DNA of 64,000 nucleotides from Sphingobacterium olei (lineage in GTDB: Bacteria > Bacteroidota > Bacteroidia > Sphingobacteriales > Sphingobacteriaceae), in NCBI RefSeq assembly GCF_005048855.1, contig NZ_SUME01000001.1, positions 62,001-126,000 of the forward strand, written 5' to 3'. The notes beneath the pieces were generated by a model. The model saw only the letters and a list, made by a program, of their open reading frames with translations. It was not told where the DNA came from and ran no database searches. The translations under genes were made by a program, and so were the position numbers. Numbering within the stretch: the stretch's first letter is position 1; each line of letters starts with the position of its first letter. Shown in pieces: positions 47,874-58,128 of this stretch.

Positions 47874-47923
47874 AAAGCGGAATACATGACACCTGCCTGC
47901 GGCAGGCAGGGCTTCATCGCTTT
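47874..47923 (+). repeat. Extended intercistronic stem-loop with CCTGCCTG/CAGGCAGG core
   Basis: CCTGCCTG at 47892-47899 pairs with CAGGCAGG at 47903-47910 over a 3-nt loop. Outer pairings ATGA/TCAT (47886-47889 with 47914-47917) and AAAGCG/CGCTTT (47874-47879 with 47918-47923) extend it. The GC-rich core differs in base composition from the neighbouring AT-rich DNA. Similar CCTGCC palindromes are scattered in other Bacteroidota genomes, from memory. It may be a mobile palindrome or a mRNA-decay barrier. Confidence 0.6.
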
Positions 47924-47940
47924 AAAAAACAACTATACAG

Positions 47941-50900
47941 ATGAAAATTGCAGAAATATCAATAAAACGACCGAGTTTGATCATTGTGATGTTTATCATT
48001 TTGACACTTGGCGGTTTATTCTCTTACAGCCAGTTGGGGTATGAATTGATTCCCAAGTTTGATATCAACGTGATTACCATCCAGACGGTATATCCGGGAG
48101 CCTCACCTACAGAAATAGAGAACACTGTTACCAAAAAAATAGAAGATGCCGTCTCCTCTTTGGAGATGGTAAAGAAAATAGAATCGACCTCTTTAGAGAA
48201 CGTATCTATCGTTATGGTTACTCTTAATGATGGGGCAGATGTAAATTTCTTGTTGACGGATGCGCAACGTAAAATCAACTCTATTTCGAATGATTTACCA
48301 GACGATGTTGACCCTCCAACATTAAACAAGTTTTCGTTAGATGATATAGCGATTATGAGTTTAGCGGTAACGTCTAACTTGAGTGAAAAAGAACTATACG
48401 ACCTATTGGATACGAAAATACAACCTGTTTTTGCCCGTGTAAATGGGGTTGCTAAGGTTGATATGATCGGGGGAGAAGAACGGGAGATTCAGGTAAAGGT
48501 AGATCCTGAGCGGTTAGAAGGCTACGGATTATCCATTACCCAGATACAGCAGGTAATCGCGTCATCCAATTTGGATTTCCCGACGGGAAGTGTGTCTTCC
48601 CGCGAAAAGCGCACGACTATTCGTCTGGCTGGTAAAGTGGAGTCCATTGATGAATTAAGGAATTTACCACTAACTACTTCTACAGGAGCAACTGTGTTTT
48701 TACGTGATGTGGCGGATATACAAGACGGTATTGCAGAGATTGAAAAAATTGCGCGTTTGGATCGCCAAAATACGATACTATTACAGGTGTTTAAGCAATC
48801 CGATGCCAATGCCGTGGCGGTTTCTGAATCAGTAAAAAATACAATTTCAGAAGTAGAAAACGATTACAAGGATAATAATATCAAAGTTTTGGTGGCAAAT
48901 GATTCAAGTGAATACACCTTGAATGCGGCTAACCATGTGATGAAGGATTTGGTACTGGCCATCGTTCTTGTAGGCTTTATCATGCTTTTCTTTCTCCATA
49001 GCTTACGCAATGCAGCGTTTACGATGGTAGCAATACCGTTGTCATTGATTGCAACTTTTATCGGAATGTTTTTGATGGGCTATACGCTCAACTTGATGTC
49101 TTTGCTAGGGCTTTCCCTAGTAGTAGGTATTTTGGTGGATGATGCCATTGTGGTTATTGAGAATATACATAGACACATGGAAATGGGTAAGAATAGGGTG
49201 CGTGCAGCTTATGACGGCGCTAAAGAGATCGGTTTTACAGTCTCTGCTATTACCTTGGTTATTGTGGTCGTATTCTTACCAATAGCCATGTCAACAGGTT
49301 TGGTAGCTAATATCTTGGCTCAATTCTGTGTGACCGTTATTATTTCAACGCTGTTGTCGTTATTGGTTTCTTTTACTGTTGTTCCCTGGTTGTATTCTCG
49401 GTTTGGAAGGTTAGAGCACGTTAATCCAAAGTCTTTCTTTGGTGGGATAATTGTGGGCTTTGAACGAGGACTAACGAAATTTACCAATTGGGTATCTAAT
49501 GTATTGAAATGGTCTCTCCGCAAGAGAGTGAATAAGGTATTAACCCTTCTTTTGGCGGTTGTTTTATTTTTTGGTTCGATTATGTTAGTTGGAATGGGGT
49601 ATATTGGATCTGACTTCTTTCCGGCGAATGATAAAGGCGAATTTCTCGTGCAGTTTGAGTTAGAAAAAGATGCCTCGTTAGAAACGACAAACTTACTAAC
49701 CCAGCGGGCAGAGCATTTTATTGCAGCTAAGCCGGAGATCAAACGTTTAATTACCTCGGTGGGACAGTCCAGCGACGGCGGTTTTTCGGGAATAGCAGGT
49801 TCTCGGTATAAATCCGAAATTCATGTAATCATGAAGGACGAATACATTGGAATAGAAAATTCGAAAGTGTATTCTGCAAAATTAAAGCGTGAATTAGAGA
49901 ATGAATTGATCGGAGCGAAAGTCAAAACGGTGAATATGGGTTTGATGGGAGCGGAGGAAGCTCCGATAAAGTTGACCATTATCGGGGCGTCGCCGGAGGA
50001 TGCATTGGAATTTGCAAACAAAGCAGCGGATCTACTAAGAGATGTACCAGGTTCTTCTCAGGTGAAATTGTCTTCGGAAGATGGTAACCCGGAAATTAAT
50101 GTGAAAGTAGACCGCGAGAAGATGACTTCCTTAGGCCTGAATGTGGCGACCGTAGGTATGACGATGCAGACTGCTTTTTCGGGAAATACAGATAATAAAT
50201 TCCGCGCGGGAGATAACGAGTATGATATCAACATTCAATTTGACGATAAAGGTCGTACAGGGATAGATGATGTGAGGACGCTTAAATTTGTTAACAATCA
50301 CGGTGCCACCATTTCATTGGAACAATTTGCGGAGATAGGTTATGGATCAGGTCCTACTTTATTGGAGCGTCGTGACAAATCGCCTTCGGTATCCGTACAG
50401 GGCCAAGTGATTGGTCGTCCTGCTGGTACTGTAGCGCAGGAATGGGAAGAGAAATTTAAGGAGTTAGAACGTAAGCCCGGTGTTTCGTACGTATGGGGAG
50501 GTAATATGGAAAATCAATCTGAAGGATTTGGTACGTTGGGTATTGCCCTGTTGGCGTCCATTATTTTGGTGTACTTGGTTATGGTATCTTTATATGATAA
50601 CTTTGTAACCCCGTTTGTTGTATTGTTTTCCATACCGCTGTCTTTTATCGGTGCTTTATTATTATTGGCTTTGACGAACCAGTCGTTGAACATCTTTACC
50701 ATATTGGGTATCATCATGTTGATTGGTTTGGTGGCGAAGAATGCGATTTTACTGGTAGACTTTGCTAACCACCGAAAAGATGCAGGTGACAATACACACG
50801 ATGCTCTGGTGGCAGCTAACCATGCCCGTCTTCGTCCGATCTTAATGACAACCATTGCCATGGTATTCGGAATGATTCCTATTGCTATGGCTACAGGTGG

Positions 50901-51117
50901 TATCGCAGATACGAACAGAGGTTTGGCTATTGTTATTATCGGTGGACTGTTGTCCTCACTTTTGTTGACACTCGTTGTTGTCCCTGTCGTATATTCTATT
51001 TTTGACAGTCTAGGAAGACGCTTTGGTAAGAAGGAAAAAACGAACTATGAAGAACTTATAGTTGCCGATTACGAAGAAAATGAAGACTACGTAGATGAAA
51101 TGGCGGTGAAGCATTAA
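47941..51117 (+). CDS. RND-family inner-membrane efflux pump, HAE1-like
   Basis: The protein has 1058 residues, the standard RND length. Twelve TM segments are visible in two groups (~12-32 and ~335-480; ~530-550 and ~860-1030). Typical motifs are GAYPGASPTEIENTVTKKIEDA near residue 50 and VVGILVDDAIVVIENIHRHME in TM4, holding the paired Asp of proton transfer. It expels small molecules from the periplasm or inner leaflet using the proton gradient, with the adaptor and TolC protein. HAE1 rather than HME, because no metal-type DHELD motif is seen. Last gene of the TetR-TolC-MFP-RND operon. Confidence 0.93.
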   Translation: MKIAEISIKRPSLIIVMFIILTLGGLFSYSQLGYELIPKFDINVITIQTVYPGASPTEIENTVTKKIEDAVSSLEMVKKIESTSLENVSIVMVTLNDGADVNFLLTDAQRKINSISNDLPDDVDPPTLNKFSLDDIAIMSLAVTSNLSEKELYDLLDTKIQPVFARVNGVAKVDMIGGEEREIQVKVDPERLEGYGLSITQIQQVIASSNLDFPTGSVSSREKRTTIRLAGKVESIDELRNLPLTTSTGATVFLRDVADIQDGIAEIEKIARLDRQNTILLQVFKQSDANAVAVSESVKNTISEVENDYKDNNIKVLVANDSSEYTLNAANHVMKDLVLAIVLVGFIMLFFLHSLRNAAFTMVAIPLSLIATFIGMFLMGYTLNLMSLLGLSLVVGILVDDAIVVIENIHRHMEMGKNRVRAAYDGAKEIGFTVSAITLVIVVVFLPIAMSTGLVANILAQFCVTVIISTLLSLLVSFTVVPWLYSRFGRLEHVNPKSFFGGIIVGFERGLTKFTNWVSNVLKWSLRKRVNKVLTLLLAVVLFFGSIMLVGMGYIGSDFFPANDKGEFLVQFELEKDASLETTNLLTQRAEHFIAAKPEIKRLITSVGQSSDGGFSGIAGSRYKSEIHVIMKDEYIGIENSKVYSAKLKRELENELIGAKVKTVNMGLMGAEEAPIKLTIIGASPEDALEFANKAADLLRDVPGSSQVKLSSEDGNPEINVKVDREKMTSLGLNVATVGMTMQTAFSGNTDNKFRAGDNEYDINIQFDDKGRTGIDDVRTLKFVNNHGATISLEQFAEIGYGSGPTLLERRDKSPSVSVQGQVIGRPAGTVAQEWEEKFKELERKPGVSYVWGGNMENQSEGFGTLGIALLASIILVYLVMVSLYDNFVTPFVVLFSIPLSFIGALLLLALTNQSLNIFTILGIIMLIGLVAKNAILLVDFANHRKDAGDNTHDALVAANHARLRPILMTTIAMVFGMIPIAMATGGIADTNRGLAIVIIGGLLSSLLLTLVVVPVVYSIFDSLGRRFGKKEKTNYEELIVADYEENEDYVDEMAVKH

Positions 51118-51134
51118 TCGTTATTAAATCATAA

Positions 51135-51168
51135 AAAAAATCCCGGGACGATAATCCCGGGATTTTTT
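51135..51168. terminator. Bidirectional terminator between the RND gene and purL
   Basis: AAAAAATCCCGGGA at 51135-51148 pairs with TCCCGGGATTTTTT at 51155-51168 across the loop CGATAA. The stem is 14 bp and T-tracts lie on both strands, so it ends both converging transcripts. Confidence 0.95.
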
Positions 51169-51187
51169 GTTTTATGAATCTAGCGTC

Positions 51188-54100
51188 TTACTTGCCTTGA
51201 TTTTCAATCCATTTTCTGGCATTGACGAATGCCTCTAACCAAGGAGTGACTTCATCTTGTCGGCCTTGTGGATAGTTTGCCCAGTTCCATTGAAATGTAG
51301 AACGTTCGATGTGAGGCATTGTTACTAAGTGACGGCCTGTGGCATCGCATAACATCGCTGTGTTGTAATCTGAACCATTCGGATTGTGTGGATACTGATC
51401 GTAAGCGTATTTCGCTACGATATGGTATTGCGATTCCTCTTTCGGTAGGTTGAACTTTCCTTCACCGTGCGAAATCCAAACGCCGAGTGTAGCACCTGCT
51501 AAAGTCGATAGCATCACGGAGTTGTTTTCTTGAATAGTAACCGAAGAAAAGCTTGATTCGTGCTTTTGAGATGTATTGTGAAGCATTTTTCCATGTACAT
51601 CGTGATCCGGATTAATCAATTCCAATTCCATGAATAATTGACAACCATTACAGATCCCCACGGAAAGTGTATCCGGGCGTTTGAAGAAGTTATCCAATGC
51701 CGTTTTTGCTTTGTTATTATATAGGAAAGCACCCGCCCAACCTTTGGCCGAACCCAAAACGTCTGAATTGGAGAAACCACCTACAGAACCAATGAATTGG
51801 ATGTCTTCCAATGTCTCACGACCGGAAATTAAATCTGTCATATGTACATCCTTTACATCAAATCCTGCCAAGTACATGGCGTTTGCCATTTCACGTTCCG
51901 AATTTGAACCTTTTTCCCGTATAATAGCTGCTTTAGGGCGAGGTTTTGTCTCGTCAATGACAGGTTTTATGCCGGTAAAATGATTGGGGAATGTATATTT
52001 CAGCGGTTGATTTTTGTAATTGTTGTAACGTTCCGCTGCCATACCATTCTTAGATTGCTTTTGATCCAGGAGGAAGGATGTTTTATACCAAATGTCACGT
52101 GTTTCAACAACATTGAATGTAAAGCTGTCCGTGTTATTTTTTAACGTGATTTCAGTACCTTCGATAGCCTGACCGATTTTTGTAAAGTCAATGTTAACCG
52201 TTGTTAAGACTTTTTCGAACGCAGTATCTTCTTTCGCTTGTAGTACAACAGCGATATTCTCGTTGAATAAGGCTTTTACCGTATCGACTTCGTTCAATCC
52301 CGATAAGTCGTAATTGGCTGCTACATTCACATCTGCAAAGGTCATTTCAAGCAACGTGGTAATCAGACCACCAGAACCTACATCATGACCTGCTTCGATC
52401 AGGTTTTGGTTGATTAAATCCTGGATGGTATTAAACGCTGTTTTGAAGTAAGCGCCATCCTGAATAGTTGGTACTTCTTTTCCGATCTTATTTAAGATTT
52501 GGGCAAAGGACGAGCCACCTAACTTGAAACTATCTTTTGATAAATTGATGTAATAAATCGAACCCGAATTTTTATTCAAGACAGGTTCTACGACCTTATT
52601 AATATCTATACAGTTACCTGCAGCGGAGATGATTAATGTTCCCGGAGCGATTACATGTTCGCCGCTAGGATATTTTTGCTTCATCGAAAGTGAATCTTTT
52701 CCCGTAGGAATATTGATCCCTAATTCAATGGCAAAATCCGAGCAGGCTTTAACGGCTTTGTACAGGCGCGCGTCTTCCCCCTCGTTGTTACAAGCCCACA
52801 TCCAGTTGGCAGAAAGCGATACACCGGCTAAACCATTTTTGATCGGAGCGAAGACTAAGTTGGATAAAGCTTCTGCGATAGCCGTTTTACTTGCTGCCGC
52901 AGAATCTACGATGGCTGCCACCGGTGAGTGTCCTACTGTCGTCGCTATACCTTCTTTCCCTTTGAAATCCAATGCCATTACACCGACATTGTTCAATGGC
53001 AGTTGCAACGGGCCGACACATTGTTGTTTTGCAACACGGCCACCTACGCAGCGGTCCACTTTATTGGTCAACCAATCTTTGGATGCAACAGCTTCCAATT
53101 GTAAAACCTGCTTTAAGTAGGTAGGGATACTATCCGTGGTGTATTCCAAATCTGTGTAATTCCGGATTACCGTATTGTCCTTCATATAGGTTTTTGGAGA
53201 GGATCCGAAGAAGTCTTCCAACGCATAATCCATGGGTTTTTCACCCCTAGTTTTCGACTGAAATGTAAAGCGGTGATCACCCGTTACGTCACCTACAGTA
53301 TACATAGGAGCACGTTCACGATCAGCTACCCGTTTTAATGTCTCGATATCTTTGTCGGCAATAACTAATCCCATACGTTCTTGCGATTCGTTGCCGATAA
53401 TCTCCTTAGCAGAAAGGGTAGGGTCACCAACAGGTAAAGCATCCAGATCGATCAGGCCGCCCGTGTCTTCTACTAATTCTGAAAGACAATTTAAGTGACC
53501 GCCGGCACCGTGGTCATGGATGGATACAATAGGATTGCTATCTGATTCGACCATTCCGCGTACGGCGTTGGCCGCACGTTTTTGCATTTCCGGGTTAGAC
53601 CGTTGAATCGCATTTAATTCAATACCGGAACCAAAAGCACCTGTATCGGCTGATGATACAGCTGCACCACCCATACCGATGCGGTAATTTTCTCCGCCCA
53701 GAATAACGATTTTATCACCTGTTTGAGGGGTGTGTTTTTTTGCTTGATCCAGTTTGCCATAACCGACACCACCAGCTTGCATGATGACCTTATCATAGCC
53801 TAATTTACGCGCATCCTCTTCATGTTCAAACGTCAAAACGGAACCTGTGATCAACGGTTGGCCAAATTTATTACCAAAATCCGAAGCTCCATTGGATGCT
53901 TTGATGAGGATATCCATTGGCGTTTGGTACAACCAGTCGCGTTCTTCCATTGCTTTTTCCCAAGGACGATCTGCTTCCAAGCGGGAATACGAAGTCATGT
54001 ATATTGCCGTACCCGCCAAAGGCAAAGCACCCTGACCACCTGCAAGGCGGTCACGGATTTCTCCTCCCGAACCCGTAGCTGCACCTGAAAATGGTTCAAC

Positions 54101-54862
54101 GGTCGTCGGGAAGTTGTGTGTTTCTGCTTTTACGGACAGCACAGATTCGAATTCCTTTTCTTCGTAAAAATCTGGTTTGTCTGCCGATTTAGGTGCGAAT
54201 TGAACGACTCGGGGTCCTTTTACAAAAGCAACATTATCTTTATATGCAGAAATAATATCATTAGGGTTAGTTTCGGAAGTTTTCTTAATCAATTTGAATA
54301 ACGAAGTCGGTTGTTCCTCCCCGTCGATAATAAACGTTCCGTTGAATATTTTGTGACGGCAGTGTTCAGAATTAGCTTGTGAAAATGCGAAAACCTCAGA
54401 ATCAGTCAGCTTTCGTCCGAGCTTTGTTGATAAGTCGTCTAAATACTGAACCTCTTCCCGATTCAGCGCCAAGCCTTCCTGTTTGTTATACCCATCAATA
54501 TCATCGATTTCCAAGATGGGTTCCGGATTGATATGGATAGTGTACATGTCTTGTGTTAAGGCTGTGTACTTCTGGGAAATCATGGGGTCGAATTCGTTAA
54601 AGTTTTGATCCACCTGTTGAAATTCTTCAATTCGGACGATACCCTTAATGCCCATGTTTTGTGTTATTTCCACGGCATTGGTACTCCAAGGGGTGATCAT
54701 TGCCGCACGGGGTCCGACGTAGTGGTTATTTAACGTATGGTCGTCTAGTTTTTTAGCGTTTCCAAAAAGCCAATTGAGTTTGTTAATGTCTTCTTGTGAT
54801 AAAGAGTTTACACTTTGAACACCGTATATGATGTTCGATGGGTTCTCAAAGAATTGAATCAT
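51188..54862 (-). CDS. purL: Phosphoribosylformylglycinamidine synthase, single-chain
   Basis: The product has 1224 residues, the length of the large single-chain PurL of proteobacteria and Bacteroidota. It has an N-terminal PurS-like domain, two AIRS-like ATP domains (SVKAETHNFPTTVEPFSGAATGSGGEIRD; SIHDHGAGGHLNCLSELVEDTGG) and a C-terminal class I glutamine amidotransferase with the nucleophile in GICNGCQLF and the catalytic-triad His in SHGEGKF. It converts FGAR, ATP and glutamine to FGAM in purine synthesis. It has its own promoter, divergent from pheT. Confidence 0.97.
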   Translation of the reverse strand: MIQFFENPSNIIYGVQSVNSLSQEDINKLNWLFGNAKKLDDHTLNNHYVGPRAAMITPWSTNAVEITQNMGIKGIVRIEEFQQVDQNFNEFDPMISQKYTALTQDMYTIHINPEPILEIDDIDGYNKQEGLALNREEVQYLDDLSTKLGRKLTDSEVFAFSQANSEHCRHKIFNGTFIIDGEEQPTSLFKLIKKTSETNPNDIISAYKDNVAFVKGPRVVQFAPKSADKPDFYEEKEFESVLSVKAETHNFPTTVEPFSGAATGSGGEIRDRLAGGQGALPLAGTAIYMTSYSRLEADRPWEKAMEERDWLYQTPMDILIKASNGASDFGNKFGQPLITGSVLTFEHEEDARKLGYDKVIMQAGGVGYGKLDQAKKHTPQTGDKIVILGGENYRIGMGGAAVSSADTGAFGSGIELNAIQRSNPEMQKRAANAVRGMVESDSNPIVSIHDHGAGGHLNCLSELVEDTGGLIDLDALPVGDPTLSAKEIIGNESQERMGLVIADKDIETLKRVADRERAPMYTVGDVTGDHRFTFQSKTRGEKPMDYALEDFFGSSPKTYMKDNTVIRNYTDLEYTTDSIPTYLKQVLQLEAVASKDWLTNKVDRCVGGRVAKQQCVGPLQLPLNNVGVMALDFKGKEGIATTVGHSPVAAIVDSAAASKTAIAEALSNLVFAPIKNGLAGVSLSANWMWACNNEGEDARLYKAVKACSDFAIELGINIPTGKDSLSMKQKYPSGEHVIAPGTLIISAAGNCIDINKVVEPVLNKNSGSIYYINLSKDSFKLGGSSFAQILNKIGKEVPTIQDGAYFKTAFNTIQDLINQNLIEAGHDVGSGGLITTLLEMTFADVNVAANYDLSGLNEVDTVKALFNENIAVVLQAKEDTAFEKVLTTVNIDFTKIGQAIEGTEITLKNNTDSFTFNVVETRDIWYKTSFLLDQKQSKNGMAAERYNNYKNQPLKYTFPNHFTGIKPVIDETKPRPKAAIIREKGSNSEREMANAMYLAGFDVKDVHMTDLISGRETLEDIQFIGSVGGFSNSDVLGSAKGWAGAFLYNNKAKTALDNFFKRPDTLSVGICNGCQLFMELELINPDHDVHGKMLHNTSQKHESSFSSVTIQENNSVMLSTLAGATLGVWISHGEGKFNLPKEESQYHIVAKYAYDQYPHNPNGSDYNTAMLCDATGRHLVTMPHIERSTFQWNWANYPQGRQDEVTPWLEAFVNARKWIENQGK

Positions 54863-54900
54863 TATTTTCGTATGTTTTGAACGTTCTTCAAATTAAAGTA

Positions 54901-54908
54901 CAAAGTTA
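54901..54908 (-). promoter_or_regulatory. -7 box of purL
   Basis: Reverse-strand TAACTTTG matches TAnnTTTG exactly, 38 bp before the purL start. A TTTG at 54936-54933 lies 24 bp upstream, slightly wider than usual. No purine riboswitch is seen in this short leader. Confidence 0.6.
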
Positions 54909-54951
54909 CGTATTATTTTAATAATTGTAGTGCAAATCGTTTAGGGGCGTG

Positions 54952-54983
54952 TTTAATAAATTCGCTACAAAATCCTATCTTTG
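54952..54983 (+). promoter_or_regulatory. Promoter of pheT
   Basis: TATCTTTG at 54976-54983 is a perfect -7 box. TTTA at 54952-54955 lies 20 bp upstream as the -33 element. The start codon follows 21 bp later at 55005, so there is no room for a T-box or leader peptide. Confidence 0.7.
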
Positions 54984-55004
54984 TACCTTTAAAATCACAG
55001 ATAA

Positions 55005-57401
55005 ATGAATATTTCTTACAATTGGCTTAAGAATTACGTAAATATAGATAAGACACCACAGGAACTGTCGTTGATTTTGACGGATATCGGACTCGAGGTG
55101 GAAGCCGTTGAAACTGTACAGTCTATCCCCGGAGGTTTGGACGGATTAGTTGTCGGGGAGGTGATCACATGCGAACAACATCCCAATGCGGATAAATTGA
55201 AAGTGACTACCGTGAATGTAGGCGGATCAGAATTGTTGCATATCGTGTGTGGAGCTCCTAACGTAAGAATAGGACTTAAGGTGATCGTTGCGCAGGTAGG
55301 TACTACTTGCCATCCTACAACTGGAGAACCTTTTAAAATAACAAAATCAAAAATCAGGAGCGAAGTATCAGAAGGTATGCTTTGCGGTGAAGATGAAATA
55401 GGTCTGGGAACTTCTCATGCCGGTATTGTGGAATTGGATGCAAATGCACAGATTGGCTCATTGGTGAGAGATTATTACCAGATTCAAGACGATTATAGAT
55501 TTGAAATCGGCCTCACACCTAATCGTGCAGATGCAGCTTCACATTTAGGTGTGGCACGTGATCTGGCGGCATATTTCCGAAGTACATATACATTGCCCGA
55601 TGTAGCTGCTTTCAATGAAAAAGAAAATCCAGATGCCACCGGTGTCACTGTAGCAAATAGCACAGCATGTCCTCGTTATTCGGGGGTCAATATCGCTGGT
55701 GTAAAAGTAGGGGAATCACCCGAATGGCTAAAAGAGAAATTAAATGTGATAGGTATCCGTTCGATCAATAATATTGTGGATGTCACTAATTATGTATTGC
55801 ACGATCTGGGGCAACCTCTACACGCGTTTGATAAAGATAAGATTGCAGGGGACAAAGTCATCGTCCGCTTAGCAAATGAAGGTGAATTGTTTACGACCTT
55901 AGATGGGGTAGAACGCAAGCTGTCATCGGAAGATTTAGTCATTGCAGATGCGGAAAAGCCCATGTGTTTAGCTGGTGTCTTTGGCGGTGTACATTCCGGA
56001 GTAACGGAAGAGACCACTAATATTTTCTTGGAATCGGCTTATTTCAATTCAGTGTCTATTCGGAAGACCTCCAAACGGCATAGCTTAAAAACGGATTCCT
56101 CATTCCGGTTTGAACGCGGAACAGATCCCAACATAACAGTATATGCACTTCAACGTGCAGCCTTATTGATACAGGAAGTAGCTGGTGGACAAATTGATGC
56201 TGCCATTACCGATATTTACCCCGTTAAGGTAGCTGCGTTTACATTTGACGTACGTTACAAAAACGTGCAACGCCTGATCGGTAAAGATATCCCAGCTTCG
56301 GAAATTAAGGCTATTATACTGGCCTTGGGCATAGAAATTTCGAACGAAGATGCCGATACGATCACCGTTCATGTACCGGCATATAAAGTAGATGTAACCC
56401 GTGAAGTGGATGTAATAGAAGAAGTATTGCGCATTTACGGATATAACAATATCGAGTTGAAATCGCAGATAAAGGCTTCCTTGAATACGTCCGAGAAACC
56501 GGATAAAGAAGTGGTGCTTAATCAGATTGCCGATCTTTTGATTGCCAATGGATACCGCGAGATCCTATCCAATTCCTTGACAAAAGGAGCTTATTCAGAC
56601 GATGAACACACTGCCGTGAAGTTGCTTAATCCGTTGAGTACGGATTTGGATACGATGCGTCAAAATATGATCTTTTCTGTGTTAACGGCCATAGAGTACA
56701 ATCAGAAACGTAAATCTTCGGATATAAAGTTCTTTGAATACGGGAAAACATATCATCTTTTGGAAGAAGGATATCAGGAAAAGCAGCATATGGTACTGGG
56801 GATTGCTGGTAAAAAGATGCCTGAGCAGTGGAACAATGAATCGAAAGCGAATAATTTTTATAACCTAAAAGCTGCGGTGGATATTCTGTTGCAGCGGTTA
56901 AAGATAGAAAATCTTCAACTTGTAGAAACAACCAACCCGCATTTTGCCTATGGTCTGGATTACCTGAAAGGACAAAAGGTATTGGTATCGTTAGGCGCTA
57001 TTTCGGCGGGAACATTAGCAAAAGTAGATGTGGATGGGGTTGTGTTTTTTGCGGATTTTGACTGGGATCTGGTGTTAAAAACCATTCGCAAGAATACGAT
57101 TACGTATAAGGAAGTTTCTAAGTTTCCATCCGTACGTCGGGATTTAGCGTTATTGATAAACGACGAGGTTACTTTTGAGCAGCTTAAAAATATCGCAATT
57201 AAGTCAGAACGTAAGCTTTTGAAGGAGGTAAACATATTTGATGTGTACAAAGGTGAAAAACTGCCGGAAGGTAAAAAGTCTTATGCACTGAGTTTTACCA
57301 TTCAGGATGAAGAAAAAACGCTTAATGACAAACAAATTGATAGCATAATTAAAAAATTAATTCTTAACTTTGAGAAAGAGACCGGCGCGGTAGTGCGTTA
57401 G
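55005..57401 (+). CDS. pheT: Phenylalanine-tRNA ligase beta subunit
   Basis: The subunit has 798 residues, the full bacterial length. It starts at the MNISYNWLKNYVNID anchor, followed by the tRNA-binding OB domain (~40-150), the B3/4 editing domain, the B5 domain, and the C-terminal anticodon-binding FDX-ACB domain (SKFPSVRRDLALLINDEVTF). It charges tRNA-Phe as an alpha2-beta2 tetramer with PheS, whose gene is not adjacent. Two small genes, a coiled-coil protein gene and zapA, follow on the same strand. Confidence 0.97.
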   Translation: MNISYNWLKNYVNIDKTPQELSLILTDIGLEVEAVETVQSIPGGLDGLVVGEVITCEQHPNADKLKVTTVNVGGSELLHIVCGAPNVRIGLKVIVAQVGTTCHPTTGEPFKITKSKIRSEVSEGMLCGEDEIGLGTSHAGIVELDANAQIGSLVRDYYQIQDDYRFEIGLTPNRADAASHLGVARDLAAYFRSTYTLPDVAAFNEKENPDATGVTVANSTACPRYSGVNIAGVKVGESPEWLKEKLNVIGIRSINNIVDVTNYVLHDLGQPLHAFDKDKIAGDKVIVRLANEGELFTTLDGVERKLSSEDLVIADAEKPMCLAGVFGGVHSGVTEETTNIFLESAYFNSVSIRKTSKRHSLKTDSSFRFERGTDPNITVYALQRAALLIQEVAGGQIDAAITDIYPVKVAAFTFDVRYKNVQRLIGKDIPASEIKAIILALGIEISNEDADTITVHVPAYKVDVTREVDVIEEVLRIYGYNNIELKSQIKASLNTSEKPDKEVVLNQIADLLIANGYREILSNSLTKGAYSDDEHTAVKLLNPLSTDLDTMRQNMIFSVLTAIEYNQKRKSSDIKFFEYGKTYHLLEEGYQEKQHMVLGIAGKKMPEQWNNESKANNFYNLKAAVDILLQRLKIENLQLVETTNPHFAYGLDYLKGQKVLVSLGAISAGTLAKVDVDGVVFFADFDWDLVLKTIRKNTITYKEVSKFPSVRRDLALLINDEVTFEQLKNIAIKSERKLLKEVNIFDVYKGEKLPEGKKSYALSFTIQDEEKTLNDKQIDSIIKKLILNFEKETGAVVR

Positions 57402-57436
57402 TTGAGGGATATAAAATATTAATTGCGAAATAATAT

Positions 57437-57745
57437 ATGGCGTCATTATCATCACAAGTGAATATTATCGTTGAGAAAACGAAAAATTTAATTCAATTGT
57501 GTGAAGCCTTACAAGAAGAGAATGACCTACTGAAATTGGAACTACAATCTGTACAAGTTGCGTTTGAGACGAGTTCGGATAAAGTTCAGCAGCTTGAAGA
57601 TAAGCTAAAAGTGATGACGGTAGCAAAATCCTTGGACGAGTCGGATATAGATAAAGTCGCTATAAATGAAAAAACACTTGACACAAAGCAAAAAATTAAC
57701 GATTTTGTGCGAGAAATAGACAAATGTATAAACTTACTGAAGTAG
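57437..57745 (+). CDS. Small coiled-coil protein encoded before zapA
   Basis: The product has 102 residues and is almost all heptad-rich helix (IVEKTKNLIQLCEALQEENDLLKLELQSVQVAFETSSDKVQQLEDKLKVM spans a coiled coil at ~10-65). No enzyme motif or signal peptide. The gene lies between pheT (35 bp upstream) and zapA (56 bp downstream), an order I recall as common in Bacteroidota. A helper of ZapA or the divisome, analogous in style to ZapB, is inferred from position and structure only. Confidence 0.75.
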   Translation: MASLSSQVNIIVEKTKNLIQLCEALQEENDLLKLELQSVQVAFETSSDKVQQLEDKLKVMTVAKSLDESDIDKVAINEKTLDTKQKINDFVREIDKCINLLK

Positions 57746-57801
57746 TTGGGTAGGTAAGAAGGATAAGGATATAAGTTTATTACGTTATTAAGCTCAAGAA
57801 A

Positions 57802-58092
57802 ATGGGAGATATTTCCATAAAAATAAATATCGCAGATCGGGTGTATCCTTTACGTGTAGAAACAGAAGAGGAGGAGGTGATACGTCACGCTGCGAAATTG
57901 ATAAATGAAAAAATAAAGGAATTGCAGGATAATTATGCAGTTCGTGATAAGCAGGATCTGCTATCTATGTGTGTATTGCAATATGCGACAGGTATGATTA
58001 AAGCCGAGCGTAATGCGCAGAATCAGGACATAGGTTTGGAGCAAACGGTTCATGAATTGGATAATTTATTGACGGATTTCTTTAAAAAATAA
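57802..58092 (+). CDS. zapA: Cell division protein ZapA
   Basis: The protein of 96 residues has a ZapA-type N-terminal beta sheet (SIKINIADRVYPLRVETEEEEVIRHAAKLINEKIKEL) followed by a long dimerising helix. ZapA binds and bundles FtsZ at the division ring. The gene sits just before the candidate 6S RNA and rny. In proteobacteria the ZapA gene is also followed by 6S RNA, which supports both calls. Confidence 0.9.
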   Translation: MGDISIKINIADRVYPLRVETEEEEVIRHAAKLINEKIKELQDNYAVRDKQDLLSMCVLQYATGMIKAERNAQNQDIGLEQTVHELDNLLTDFFKK

Positions 58093-58128
58093 GATCGTTC
58101 TTTATAGAGCTGTTTAACGACGAATTTG

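Noticed and set aside
54863..55004. Purine riboswitch for purL or T-box for pheT
   Set aside because: Both leaders are under about 40 nt, given the perfect -7 boxes at 54901 and 54976; no such fold fits.
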